This document shows positions 42,459 through 50,676 of a DNA stretch of 64,000 nucleotides, piece by piece (position 1 is the stretch's first letter; every line of letters begins with the position of its first letter). The notes under the pieces were generated by a model. The model was not told the DNA's origin. It made no database searches and saw only the letters and a list, made by a program, of their open reading frames with translations. Source of the stretch: Nocardia aurantia (GTDB lineage Bacteria; Actinomycetota; Actinomycetes; Mycobacteriales; Mycobacteriaceae); assembly GCF_009604425.1 (NCBI RefSeq), contig NZ_WEGI01000020.1, forward strand, positions 39,624 through 103,623, in the 5' to 3' direction. Both the position numbers and the translations under genes were made by a program.

Positions 42459-43222
42459 GCAAGACCGCTCTGGTGACCGGCGCGGCCAGCGGCATGGGTC
42501 GGCTCGTGGCGCGACGACTGGCCGCCGCCGGGCACCGGGTGGCCGCGCTGGATCTGAACGAGATGGGCCTGGCCGAAACCGCCCGGCGCTCACCGAACAC
42601 CAGCAGCTACGCCTGCGACGTCTCCGATCCCGAGGCCGTCGCCGCGGCCGTCGCGAAGGCGCGCGCCGACCTCGGCACGATCGACCTGCTCGTGCACGCC
42701 GCCGCGCTGTGCCGGGTGGGATCCGCGCTCGGGCACGATGTTTCGGAACTGCACCGGGTCATGACGGTGAACTACCTGGGCACGGTGAACATCTGCCAGG
42801 CGGTGGTGCCCGCGATGAAGGAGGCCGGGGCCGGCACCGTGGTGTTGTTCGCCTCGCTGGCTGGCTGGCTGCCCTCGCCCGGCTTGGCGGCCTACTCCGC
42901 CTCCAAGTTCGCGGTGATCGGCTACACCGAGGTGCTCGCGCAGGAACTGCACGACACCGGCGTCCGGCTGATCTGCATCTGCCCGCCGATGGTGGAAACA
43001 CCGCTGCTGGACGGCATTCGGTCGGTGGACCCGGCCGTGGTCGCCGGGCAGAACGGCATGCCGCCGGAGAAGGTCGTGGACGCACTGGAGAAGGCCGTGG
43101 CCGATCCGAAGGCGCCGCTGTTCGTCTTCCCTGGCTCCGCGCGGCCGCTGGTGCTGGCGCGGCGTTTCGTCCCCAACCTGCTCCGTAGACAGGTGACCAG
43201 GATGGTCAAACCGGCGGTGTGA
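42455..43222 (+). CDS. SDR-family oxidoreductase
   Basis: A 255-residue short-chain dehydrogenase with TGAASGMG near residue 8, LLVHAAALCRVG in place of NNAG, Ser in FASLAGWLPS and YSASK near residue 147. The GTGA overlap with the preceding decarboxylase-like gene indicates coupling, and the two proteins may act in sequence on a keto intermediate. It converges with the PadR gene. Confidence 0.88.
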   Translation: MSKTALVTGAASGMGRLVARRLAAAGHRVAALDLNEMGLAETARRSPNTSSYACDVSDPEAVAAAVAKARADLGTIDLLVHAAALCRVGSALGHDVSELHRVMTVNYLGTVNICQAVVPAMKEAGAGTVVLFASLAGWLPSPGLAAYSASKFAVIGYTEVLAQELHDTGVRLICICPPMVETPLLDGIRSVDPAVVAGQNGMPPEKVVDALEKAVADPKAPLFVFPGSARPLVLARRFVPNLLRRQVTRMVKPAV

Positions 43223-43228
43223 GAACCG

Positions 43229-43762
43229 CTATCGCTCGGCGGCGGGCGGCCGGTTCGCGGCCCAGTCGGCCCAGTCGCCCAGCGCCTCGGTGATCCGGAC
43301 GCCGGCCTCGGCGGTGACGCGCAGCGCGGCCACCTGCGGGCTGTGACCGTATTCGCCGTTGTCCTTGGCGGCGGACAACTTTCGATATGCCTGGGCGAGG
43401 CCGTGGTAAAAGGCGGCCTCCCGCTCGAGGTGATCCGCCAGCTCCTCGGGTGTCATCAGCCAGAAGAACACCGAGCGCAGCAGCGGTTCCAGCCGGAAGG
43501 TGTGGTCGACCTCGACCTCGGTCAGCCACCGCCGCACCTCGGCGAGCCCGGCATCGGTGACGCGGTAGTCCTTCCGCCCCCGGGGCCCCTCGCCGTCCAC
43601 GACGATGTACCCGTCCTGCTGCAACTTGCGCAGTTCGCCGTAGATCTGCGGATGCCCGGCCGGCCAGACCGACCCCAGCAGTTCGTCGAAGCGGTGGGTC
43701 AGATCCCAGCCGCTGGCGGGCTGCTCGGCCAGCAATCCGAGCAGCGCGTGCCTCAACGACAT
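43229..43762 (-). CDS. PadR-family transcriptional regulator
   Basis: A 177-residue regulator with the PadR winged helix: SLRHALLGLLAEQPASGWDLTHRFD, then WPAGHPQIYGELRKLQQDGYI and RGRKDYRVTDAGLAEVRRWL near residues 3-85. A helical C-terminal half is used for dimerisation. The ATG at 43762 starts the canonical SLRHALLGLL block. It diverges from an SDR gene, and the gap between them contains a run of ATGT-N8-ACAT sites typical for this family. Confidence 0.9.
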   Translation of the reverse strand: MSLRHALLGLLAEQPASGWDLTHRFDELLGSVWPAGHPQIYGELRKLQQDGYIVVDGEGPRGRKDYRVTDAGLAEVRRWLTEVEVDHTFRLEPLLRSVFFWLMTPEELADHLEREAAFYHGLAQAYRKLSAAKDNGEYGHSPQVAALRVTAEAGVRITEALGDWADWAANRPPAAER

Positions 43763-43776
43763 GGCGCACCGGCGTG

Positions 43777-43820
43777 ATGTTCGCGGAGACATGTTCCTGT
43801 TGACATGTCCGTAGGCACAT
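43777..43820. promoter_or_regulatory. Three interlocking PadR boxes (ATGT-N8-ACAT)
   Basis: ATGT-N8-ACAT occurs at 43777-43792, 43791-43806 and 43805-43820. Each box overlaps the next by two bases, giving a 14-base period with shared ACATGT centres. This matches the PadR operator consensus exactly in all three cases and lies just upstream of the padR start. Confidence 0.75.
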
Positions 43821-43856
43821 GAGAAGGTTCCTTCAGGCTCACCTGTTCAAAGTAAC

Positions 43857-43872
43857 ATGTCGATTGCGACAC
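43857..43872. promoter_or_regulatory. Fourth, imperfect PadR-type box
   Basis: ATGT-N8-ACAC (one base off the consensus) precedes the SDR start by 12 bases and includes a fourth ACATGT-type centre (43855-43860). It would let the PadR protein cover the SDR ribosome-binding region. Confidence 0.5.
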
Positions 43873-43883
43873 TTGGAGGAACC

Positions 43884-44729
43884 ATGCCTGAGTCCGGGCA
43901 GGGGAATGTGTTCATCACGGGAGCGAGCGCCGGGATCGGGGCGGCGACAGCCGACCTGCTGGTCCGGCGCGGATACACGGTCTACGCGGGCGTCCACACC
44001 ACCGCGGCCACCCCGCGGCCGGGCCTGCGGCCCATCCCGATCGACGTCGCCGACCCCGAAAGCGTCTCGGCCGCAGCCGAACTGGTCGCGGCCGAAGTGG
44101 GCGACGCGGGCCTGCGGGCGATCGTCAACAACGCCGGCATCATCGTGCAGGGCCCCCTCGAACTGGTCGCGCCGGCGGAACTGCAACGGCAGTTCGCGGT
44201 CAACACCCTCGGCCCCGCGTACGTGTGCCGCAGCTTCCTGCCGCTGGTCCGCACCGGCCACGGCCGGATCGTCAACATCAGCGCCCCCACCGCGCGCGTC
44301 CCGGTACCGTTCCTCGGACCCATCGGCGCCAGCAAGGCGGCCCTGGTCTCGCTGTCGGACGCGCTGCGCAGCGAACTGGCGGCCTGGCACATCCCGGTCG
44401 TCCTGGTCGAACCCGGCGGCACCCGCACCGAGATCTTCACGAAGGCGGAACAGGTGGCGGCCCGGACGATGGACCGAACCCCGCTGTACCAGGCCCAACT
44501 CGCGGCCGTCGCGAAAGCCGCTGCCCGCCAATCCCTCGGCCCGATCGACCCGGTGGCGGCGGCCGTCGCCCGCGCCGTCGCGGCGCGAAATCCCAAGCGC
44601 CGCTACGCCGCCGGCGCCGGCGTCCGGCTGTTCGGCATCATCGCGGCCCTACCGGACCCGCTGCGCGACCGCGTGGTCGCCACCGCCTTCGGCCTGACCG
44701 GCGCGGCCCGCAAGGCCGACGCCCGGTGA
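43884..44729 (+). CDS. SDR-fold protein lacking the catalytic Tyr
   Basis: A 281-residue classical-SDR-size protein with TGASAGIG near residue 12, the intact NNAG motif (VNNAGIIVQG) and Ser in VNISAPTARV. In the usual YxxxK position, it reads PIGASKAAL near residue 151: the Lys is kept but the Tyr is Ile. It may be inactive as a dehydrogenase or use a different acid. GGAGG lies six bases before the ATG. It is divergent from padR and probably its main target. The stop overlaps a truncated SDR gene (GTGA). Confidence 0.85.
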   Translation: MPESGQGNVFITGASAGIGAATADLLVRRGYTVYAGVHTTAATPRPGLRPIPIDVADPESVSAAAELVAAEVGDAGLRAIVNNAGIIVQGPLELVAPAELQRQFAVNTLGPAYVCRSFLPLVRTGHGRIVNISAPTARVPVPFLGPIGASKAALVSLSDALRSELAAWHIPVVLVEPGGTRTEIFTKAEQVAARTMDRTPLYQAQLAAVAKAAARQSLGPIDPVAAAVARAVAARNPKRRYAAGAGVRLFGIIAALPDPLRDRVVATAFGLTGAARKADAR

Positions 44730-44890
44730 CCCGCACCATCGTCTTCGTCGGCGCCACTTCGGGTCTGGGCCGCCGTGCCGCGCTGCGGCTGGCCCGGGAC
44801 GGTCATCGCCTGATTCTGATCGGCCGCGATCCGCAGCCGGCCGCTGCCCGCTGCGCCGAACTCGCTCGTACTACAACAGATGAGACCTGA
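44726..44890 (+). pseudogene. Truncated SDR gene fragment (N-terminal 54 residues)
   Basis: The frame encodes MTRTIVFVGATSGLGRRAAL and the next beta-alpha unit (HRLILIGRDPQPAAARCAEL), exactly the start of an SDR Rossmann fold, then stops at a TGA after ARTTTDET. Classical SDRs need about 250 residues. Its GTG overlaps the upstream SDR stop, so it was once the second gene of that operon. The break coincides with the edge of the type VII cargo module on the opposite strand, suggesting that insertion or deletion removed the rest. Confidence 0.7.
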
Positions 44891-44898
44891 CCGGGTGA

Positions 44899-45507
44899 CT
44901 ACTTGCCGACAGCCTCGGTCGTCGAGATGAGAAGGTTCGCTGCTTTCGCTACCTGTGCATCGGTGATAGCCAGCGGGGCGGACTCGTCGATGATCTCGAT
45001 GGAGCCGACCCATGGGTCGATCCGGGTATAGAGTTCGATGGTTCCCTTGTCTTGTAACGGCGTCTGACCGGTGTGCTGGTCTCGAACCCAGATCGGTTTC
45101 TCGTATCCCGTCAGCGGCGTGAATTTCATTTCCCCGAGGTAGGCGGCCAAACCTTTCGTGTCGTCGTCCGATCGCGTCGGCCGTAGGTTGATCGAGGCCC
45201 AGATGGGTGACGTGTTTCCGGTGGGGTCGAAACGGCATTGAAGGCCGTATTCGAAGCTGTCCAACGCTTGGTCGGGTTTGGATGTCTTGCCATTGTAGGA
45301 CAGCTTGACGTCATGGATCGGAAAATCTGTTCGGAAGTATTCGAGAAAAGGCGCACAGAAGTCTTGGGCCGTATGGGATTGTCTACCTCCCGAATCGTGC
45401 GCAGGCGTGCACGCGGTGATCAGCGACGCGATAACTGCGAAGCTCGAAGCCGCGAATCCCGCTTGTCGTGAAAGCATCGGCTCGATGCAACGTCCTTGGC
45501 CTTTCAT
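44899..45507 (-). CDS. Probable lipoprotein, DUF3558-like
   Basis: A 202-residue protein with an N-terminal signal and lipobox (LITAC, Cys about residue 33 from the 45507 start) and then a low-complexity Ser/His segment. The mature domain has FCAPFLEYFRTDFPIHDVKLSYNG, YGLQCRFDPTGN and STTEAVGK. It resembles the DUF3558/ESX-adjacent lipoproteins of nocardiae, but I am not sure of the family. The start at 45507 overlaps the stop of the large upstream gene as ATGA. An internal ATG at 45477 gives a compact signal peptide. The gene is noticeably less GC-rich than the flanking region. Confidence 0.65.
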   Translation of the reverse strand: MKGQGRCIEPMLSRQAGFAASSFAVIASLITACTPAHDSGGRQSHTAQDFCAPFLEYFRTDFPIHDVKLSYNGKTSKPDQALDSFEYGLQCRFDPTGNTSPIWASINLRPTRSDDDTKGLAAYLGEMKFTPLTGYEKPIWVRDQHTGQTPLQDKGTIELYTRIDPWVGSIEIIDESAPLAITDAQVAKAANLLISTTEAVGK

Positions 45508-47849
45508 CGGACAGCGCTCCTGCCTTCCTGGATTTTCACGAGGAAATCCTGTAGGTGCTCGTGCAGCATTCCTCCGTGATAAGCGTTGAGTATGTTTTCG
45601 AGCCGGCTCTCCAGAATTGTCGGATCGCTGGACGTGGCGGACAGGGCATTGTCGTAGCTTTTCAATCGACCATCGGTGAACAAGTTGTCGTAGCGCGGGT
45701 CGTGTCCCAGTGAGCCGTCTTTTGTCTCCAGGACTTGTGCCACCTGGTACAACGCTCGTGCCGGTGCATACTCGTGAGAGGTGTCGTAGTGGGCCGAAGC
45801 CGGGTCGGGTGCCTCATAGGCCAGGCCGATGAGGTTCATCTTCGCAAAGGAATTGGAGACGTCGATGATCGGCCCGAAGACATCTTTGACGACCGGGATC
45901 AACTTGACTCCGGTGCTGACCACGCCCTTTCCGGTGTCCCATCCTGCTCCCTCCTCCGCGAAGGCTTGCACCGCTTTGCGAATTTCTGTCTCCTTGCGGG
46001 TGTCCAATTCATCGCTCAGCCCTCGATCGACGAGCCCGAGAATCGTTCCCGACTTCGTAGCCAATTCGTTGTGCGGATTCTCGGGGTCGGCCAAGGCCGA
46101 TTGCAGCCATGTGCTCTGTAGTTGCTGTGCTGTCGACAGCGCTTTGGTATCGAACGAGACGGCCGCGTCCCGATCGGAGTCGATGACCGAGAAGATTGCC
46201 TGAGCACCGGGATGACCTGCGGCTGTCGCGTCACCCAGTGTCCCGAACTGTCGAGTATTGAGAAATTCGCTCTCGACTCCCACCATGTCGGCGATGTAGG
46301 GACCGAGCGCCGAGCCGAGTCCGCGAACAGTGAGTGGGTTGACCTCACCGAGTGACGGCCCTTTGTCGCCGTCGAGGTGGAGCAGCGTACTTTTGTGGCT
46401 CGCCAGATAATCGGCGGCTTTGAAAGCTGTTTCTCCGGCGCGGCCGGAGATCGCGGGATTCGGGTCGGTGGCGTCGGATTCCACCCAGGACAACATTTTC
46501 TGCACGCCCGCGCCGTCGTCCGCCCAATGATGGTGCAGCAGATTGTCCAGCACGGTGGTGTGGGCGCCGATGGGCAGGCCGGTGTCGGTGAGAACGTCGT
46601 GTACGGCGATCTTGTCGCGTCCACCGGCGTCGAGCATCACCTGCGCCAGACCTTCCGCGGTGCCGTGGCGCCAATCGGTGTCGATGGTGACGTACGGGTT
46701 GATCCGGGGGGCGATGTCGGACGCGCGGAGGATCAGTTGCTTGTTGATCTCGCTGCCCGGGGCGGATCGGGAATCGGCCAGATCTATCATGTGCGCGACT
46801 CGGGACAATCCGTAGGCGCCCAGGTTGGCGCTCGGACGGCCGGGCCTGACCTGGTAGTCGGCGGTCAGGACGTTGCGCAGGTCGGCGGGCAGTTGGTCCA
46901 GGCCGCCGTGCCGATGCTGACCGGGAGGCAGCGGATCATGGCTTGCCGCAATGACATTCGGGTTGGATAGGGTGTTCAGCTGGTCGGCGACCGTGGCCGC
47001 GGCCGTGGTGTCGTGCAGGGCGCTCAGGCGCTCGCTCATCGAGGTCAGGCCGTTCAGGCCGGCGGTGTTGTAGAACTCGTGGAGGTAATCCCATTGTGCC
47101 TCCGGCAATTCGACGTGCTGTCCGGCGTCGACGGCCGTGACATCGTCGGCGGTGAGGCCGGCGGCGGCGAGTCGCGCGGCGATTCGTTGCAGGTCGGCAT
47201 CCGTGGCCTTGCCGCTCGCGACGAGCCTGCCGTCGTCGGTGCCCTGGCGACCGGCGGCGGCCGGGTCGGTCAGCGAGCCGGGTCTGGCGCCCTGTGCGGC
47301 CTCGGGTAGCTGGTCGAACGCGGCGGTGAGGTTGTCGGCGACGGCCTGTGCGGTCGCGCCGGCAACTCGTAACGCGCCGCGCAAGGTGGTCGTGTACTGG
47401 TCGGCTTTTCGTTGCAGCGCAGCGAGTTTGATCGCCGCGCCGGTGCGGTCCGAATCGGCCAGGGCCGTCGAGGTCTGCGGTAGGGAGACGATCACGGTGC
47501 CGTCCTCGGCCCACCGGAACCCCTCCGCGCTGATCGTGGTCACCGTCTGCCGGACGGTCTGTTGCGCGAATCGCAGGTCGGGGGATCCGGTGGTGATCGC
47601 CGTGCCGGCGGTTTCGAGCGCGCCGACGGTCCGGTAGCCGTCGTCGCGGAGGAGCAATCCGCTGTCGCGCAGACTGTTTCCGAACTTTCCTACGAGGTGG
47701 TCGACCGAATTGCCGATTGCGCCGTGGACGGTGTCGAGCTCGGTTTTCAGCGTGGCCGCTTGCTGTGTCCAGGTCGTCGCCTGGGTATCGAGGGTGTCGA
47801 GGTGCCAGCTCGACACCTGGGACACGGTCGGGGGTGCGGGGTCTGCCAT
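45504..47849 (-). CDS. Large type VII secretion-associated protein ('TPR repeat region' type)
   Basis: A 781-residue protein with no signal peptide. Residues 1-110 are helical and resemble ESX cargo (MADPAPPTVSQVSSWHLDTL, TWTQQAATLKTELDTVHG). A long helical middle follows (QLPADLRNVL, GAYGLSRVAHMIDLADSRS, NLLHHHWADDGAGVQKMLSW), and a C-terminal part from about residue 600 has GKGVVSTGVKLIPVVKDVFGPIID and HEHLQDFLVKIQ. Similar proteins in nocardiae and mycobacteria are named 'TPR repeat region-containing'. I see no recognisable toxin or enzyme motif. Upstream are a small ESX-type target and a YbaB-like protein, downstream a lipoprotein. The 3' third is less GC-rich than the 5' part, as if the C-terminal module were exchanged. 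Confidence 0.72.
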   Translation of the reverse strand: MADPAPPTVSQVSSWHLDTLDTQATTWTQQAATLKTELDTVHGAIGNSVDHLVGKFGNSLRDSGLLLRDDGYRTVGALETAGTAITTGSPDLRFAQQTVRQTVTTISAEGFRWAEDGTVIVSLPQTSTALADSDRTGAAIKLAALQRKADQYTTTLRGALRVAGATAQAVADNLTAAFDQLPEAAQGARPGSLTDPAAAGRQGTDDGRLVASGKATDADLQRIAARLAAAGLTADDVTAVDAGQHVELPEAQWDYLHEFYNTAGLNGLTSMSERLSALHDTTAAATVADQLNTLSNPNVIAASHDPLPPGQHRHGGLDQLPADLRNVLTADYQVRPGRPSANLGAYGLSRVAHMIDLADSRSAPGSEINKQLILRASDIAPRINPYVTIDTDWRHGTAEGLAQVMLDAGGRDKIAVHDVLTDTGLPIGAHTTVLDNLLHHHWADDGAGVQKMLSWVESDATDPNPAISGRAGETAFKAADYLASHKSTLLHLDGDKGPSLGEVNPLTVRGLGSALGPYIADMVGVESEFLNTRQFGTLGDATAAGHPGAQAIFSVIDSDRDAAVSFDTKALSTAQQLQSTWLQSALADPENPHNELATKSGTILGLVDRGLSDELDTRKETEIRKAVQAFAEEGAGWDTGKGVVSTGVKLIPVVKDVFGPIIDVSNSFAKMNLIGLAYEAPDPASAHYDTSHEYAPARALYQVAQVLETKDGSLGHDPRYDNLFTDGRLKSYDNALSATSSDPTILESRLENILNAYHGGMLHEHLQDFLVKIQEGRSAVR

Positions 47850-47853
47850 CGGC

Positions 47854-48153
47854 TCAGTGTCCTTGCGGGAGTCGGCTCGCGGTGTCCTGATCGGCCGCCA
47901 CCGCCGCGGACAGGCCCGCGTTCGTGGCGGTGGCGAGCCGGCGCAGGCCGCGGCCGGTTGCCTCGATGGCGGTGGCGGCCGACAATGCTCCGGCGGAACA
48001 GACGGTGCCGACCGTGGTCCCGGGTAGCGCGGTGGACAGCGCGCCGGCCTGCTGGTCCACGTGGATCGCGCCGAGGGCATCCGCACCGGCGTCGATCGCC
48101 GTGATCAATCCGCGCACGCGTTCCGGATCGACGTAGAGGAAATCATCGCTCAC
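47854..48153 (-). CDS. EspC/DUF2580-like type VII secretion target
   Basis: A 99-residue Ala-rich helical protein (MSDDFLYVDPERVRGL, IDAGADALGAIHVDQQ, SAATAIEATGRGLRRLATAT) matching the 'type VII secretion target' family that includes EspC. GTG start with GGGAG upstream; the stop is 4 bases before the large gene. A YxxxE sequence (YVDPE) is near its N-terminus, although the classical signal is C-terminal. It likely pairs with the N-terminal helical region of the large protein for export. Confidence 0.75.
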   Translation of the reverse strand: MSDDFLYVDPERVRGLITAIDAGADALGAIHVDQQAGALSTALPGTTVGTVCSAGALSAATAIEATGRGLRRLATATNAGLSAAVAADQDTASRLPQGH

Positions 48154-48188
48154 TACCGGGCTCCCTGATGACTCGGTTCGTTCGTCCG

Positions 48189-48587
48189 CTACCCGGAGTG
48201 CCGGTGGTGCGGGTCGTTGTCGTACTCCCATTTTTCCTGGGCGGTCATGGGGCGCAACGGCCTTTCGGGGGCATCGCCGAGTTTCTCGACCACCTCGGCG
48301 ATCCTCGGATCGGCCCGGATGTCGCGTACGAGATCCGCTGCGGCGGCCTGTGCGTCCTCCCGGGCGCGGTTGATCAATTCGGTGATGATCGCGCCCAGAT
48401 GGCCGGAGCCGGGGAACATTTCGGCATCGATGACGACGGTTCTGACCCGGCCGTCCGCGAAGACGTCGACATACACGCCGTCGGCTCGGCGGGCGGCGTG
48501 CCCGTTGTTCAGGGCATCCGCCAGCTGTTCCATCCGGGCGTCCAGTGATTCACCGAAGCCCGGTGACCCCGATTGCGGCGCACTCAC
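48189..48587 (-). CDS. YbaB/EbfC-family nucleoid-associated-like protein
   Basis: A 132-residue YbaB-fold protein (ESLDARMEQLADALNNGHAA, GVYVDVFADGRVRTVVIDAE, ELINRAREDAQAAAADLV). In ESX-type loci of mycobacteria and nocardiae such genes (EspL-like) precede cargo pairs, where they may act as chaperones or DNA-binding accessories. GTG 48587 is chosen for its GGGAGGG site; an ATG at 48647 would overlap the marR stop but has no ribosome-binding site. Confidence 0.8.
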   Translation of the reverse strand: MSAPQSGSPGFGESLDARMEQLADALNNGHAARRADGVYVDVFADGRVRTVVIDAEMFPGSGHLGAIITELINRAREDAQAAAADLVRDIRADPRIAEVVEKLGDAPERPLRPMTAQEKWEYDNDPHHRHSG

Positions 48588-48643
48588 CTCGACCCTCCCG
48601 AGAAACGACGCTTCGTCGAGCCTAAGGGCTGCACCGGCTTTCG

Positions 48644-49087
48644 TCATCCGGAGAAGGGCCGGGACAGTTCCTCCGACAGGTTGGCGGTGATCGTCGCCAG
48701 GACCCGGGCCGCGGTGGCCAGATCGGCGGGGGAGACCGAACTGTAGGCGCGCGAGACGATTTCACCGGTCTCGGTGCGGATTCGAGCGACCAGGTCGCGA
48801 CCGGTCGCGGTGACTTCGGCTCGGCCCCCGGGGAGTTCGTGCAGCAACTCGGCGGTGAGCAGGCGGGACAGGGCGGTCTCGACCTCGGTGGGGTCCCAGC
48901 GGGTGAGGGTCGCGACGTGGGTGACGTGGTCGGCGCGGTCGAGGGGAACGTCGGCGGCCACGGCCAGGTTGAGGGTGATCCACTGCTGTTCGTCGAGGGT
49001 GGTGCCGGACAGTGCCCGGCTCAGGATCGCCGAATGGTGCTTCTCGGCGCGGCCGACGAGGGATGGGTTCAGGGTGGGGGCGGTCAT
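48644..49087 (-). CDS. MarR-like winged-helix regulator
   Basis: A 147-residue helical regulator with the MarR layout: a dimerisation helix at the start, then VTHVATLTRWDPTEVETALSRLLTAELL near residues 55-85 as the HTH, the wing in PGGRAEVTATGRDLV, and a C-terminal helix (ATAARVLATITANLSEEL). It diverges from a TetR gene across a palindrome. It is 57 bases upstream of the YbaB-like gene on the same strand, so it may control the type VII cargo module. Confidence 0.8.
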   Translation of the reverse strand: MTAPTLNPSLVGRAEKHHSAILSRALSGTTLDEQQWITLNLAVAADVPLDRADHVTHVATLTRWDPTEVETALSRLLTAELLHELPGGRAEVTATGRDLVARIRTETGEIVSRAYSSVSPADLATAARVLATITANLSEELSRPFSG

Positions 49088-49131
49088 GGTGAGCTCCTCG
49101 GGCTGTGCGGCGGGTTTCGCGTGACTCCATT

Positions 49132-49148
49132 CTGATACTGAGTATCAG
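49132..49148. promoter_or_regulatory. Palindrome in the marR-tetR divergent region
   Basis: CTGATACT-G-AGTATCAG is a perfect 8-bp inverted repeat with a single central base, 45 bases from the MarR start. MarR proteins bind such symmetrical 16-20-bp sites, so autoregulation is likely. Confidence 0.55.
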
Positions 49149-49218
49149 TAGAAATCAAGTGCCTTGAGGAACTCGATTTCTTATGGCACTGGGCATCGGC
49201 CGGGCTACGATGCTGGAC

Positions 49219-49848
49219 ATGGATCCGGATGATCGTTCGCTGCCGCTGCGGGAACGGAAGCGGTTGCGTACTCGGCGGGCGCTCGCCGATGCGGCGCTGC
49301 GGCTGTTCACCGAGCGTGGGTTCGATGCCACCACGGTGGAGCAACTCGTGGATGCCGCGGAAGTTTCGCGGAGCACGTTCTTTCGCACGTTCGCCACGAA
49401 GGAGGCGGCGGCGGTGGAGGCCGAGACCGAGTTGTGGGCCGCGTATCTCGCGGCGGTGCCGGGCCGCGCTGGATCCGGTGTGGTGCTGGATGCGTTGCGC
49501 GACAGTCTGATCGCGGCCGTCGGTGAGTTGCCGCCGGAGTGGGATGCGCGGTACGTCACGACTCGGCGGTTGATCCTCACGACGCCGGGACTGCTCGGGT
49601 ATGTGGAGTACCACCGGACCGGCGTGGAGCAGGAGGTGATCGGCTCGCTCGCAACGGAACTCGGGCTCGATGCCGAGGATCTGCGATTGCGGATCGTCGC
49701 CGGACTGGCCACCACGGCGTGGAGCATCGCGGGGCGGGACTGGGTTCGGGCGGACGGAGCGGGCGGCCGGCCGGGGTTGGCCGACCGCCTGCGGGCGGCC
49801 TTCGCCGCGGTGCCGCTCAGTCTCGGGCTGGCGGCGGAACCGGGTTGA
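49219..49848 (+). CDS. TetR-family transcriptional regulator
   Basis: A 209-residue regulator with the HTH near residues 30-60 (FDATTVEQLVDAAEVSRSTFF, then RTFATKEAA). TACGAT at 49206-49211 lies 7 bases before ATG 49219, giving a leaderless transcript; upstream ATGs at 49183 and 49210 would be at or before the promoter. The stop abuts the stop of the convergent EchA19-like gene with no spacer. The ligand is unknown. Confidence 0.87.
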   Translation: MDPDDRSLPLRERKRLRTRRALADAALRLFTERGFDATTVEQLVDAAEVSRSTFFRTFATKEAAAVEAETELWAAYLAAVPGRAGSGVVLDALRDSLIAAVGELPPEWDARYVTTRRLILTTPGLLGYVEYHRTGVEQEVIGSLATELGLDAEDLRLRIVAGLATTAWSIAGRDWVRADGAGGRPGLADRLRAAFAAVPLSLGLAAEPG

Positions 49849-50676
49849 TCAGCGACCCTTGAACTCGGGTTTCCGCTTCTCCGCGAAGGCTTTCGGGCCC
49901 TCCTTGGCGTCGTCGCTGAGGAAGACGCCGAGGCCGACCTTCGCGTCGGCGACGAACGCCTCCTCCTCGTGCATGCCTTCGCTGTCGCGGATGGTCCGGA
50001 GGATCGCGCGGACCGCCAAGGGGCCGTTGGCGTCGATCAGGGCGGCGATCTCCAGGGCTTTCTCGAGGGCGGTGCCGTCGGGGACGACGTGGCCGATCAG
50101 GCCGTATCCCAATGCTTCTCGCGCGGTGATGTGGCGGCCGGTGAGCAGGAGGTCGCAGGCGACCGTGTAGGGGATCTGGCGGGGGAGCCGGACCGCCGAG
50201 CCGCCCATCGGATACAGGGACCAGCGGGCCTCGGAGATGCCGAATTTCGCGCTCTCCCCGGCGATTCGGATGTCGGTGCCCTGCAGGATCTCGGTGCCGC
50301 CCGCGATCGCGGCGCCCTCGACGGCGGCGATCAGCGGTTTGGTGAGGCGGCGTCCCTTGAGCAGGCCGGGGATCCGGGCCGGGTCGAAGGCGCCGCCCTC
50401 GCTCATGTTCTTGCCGGGATCGTTGCGGGTCATCGCCTTCAGGTCGGCGCCCGCGCAGAACGCGTTGCCGGCGCCGGTGAGGATGCAGCTGCGGATGTCG
50501 GGATCGTTGTCGACGGTGTCCCATGCCCGCACCATGATTTCCAGCATCTCGCCGGACAGGGCGTTGCGGACGGCCGGGCGGTTCATCGTGACGATCAGGG
50601 TGTGGCCGCGGCGTTCGACGAGGGCGTGCGGTTCGGTCCCGGTCGCCGTCGCTGCGGCGGAGGTCGTCTCGGCCAT
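49849..50676 (-). CDS. echA19: Enoyl-CoA hydratase, EchA19-like
   Basis: Hydrates the enoyl-CoA intermediates of sterol side-chain beta-oxidation. The 275-residue crotonase matches M. tuberculosis EchA19 over its whole length: HALVERRGHTLIVTMNRPA, CILTGAGNAFCAGADLKAM near residue 70, AVEGAAIAGGTEILQGTDIR, and the catalytic Glu in KFGISEARWSLYPMGG near residue 150. EchA19 is the partner of FadD19 in mycobacteria, and a FadD19-like gene is present at 40-41.6 kb. A near-match KstR box lies 64 bases upstream. Confidence 0.9.
   Translation of the reverse strand: MAETTSAAATATGTEPHALVERRGHTLIVTMNRPAVRNALSGEMLEIMVRAWDTVDNDPDIRSCILTGAGNAFCAGADLKAMTRNDPGKNMSEGGAFDPARIPGLLKGRRLTKPLIAAVEGAAIAGGTEILQGTDIRIAGESAKFGISEARWSLYPMGGSAVRLPRQIPYTVACDLLLTGRHITAREALGYGLIGHVVPDGTALEKALEIAALIDANGPLAVRAILRTIRDSEGMHEEEAFVADAKVGLGVFLSDDAKEGPKAFAEKRKPEFKGR

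Noticed and set aside
39821..42535. A 904-codon minus-strand frame over the synthetase and decarboxylase-like genes
   Set aside because: Low-complexity shadow with no domain; the plus strand carries the motif-bearing proteins.
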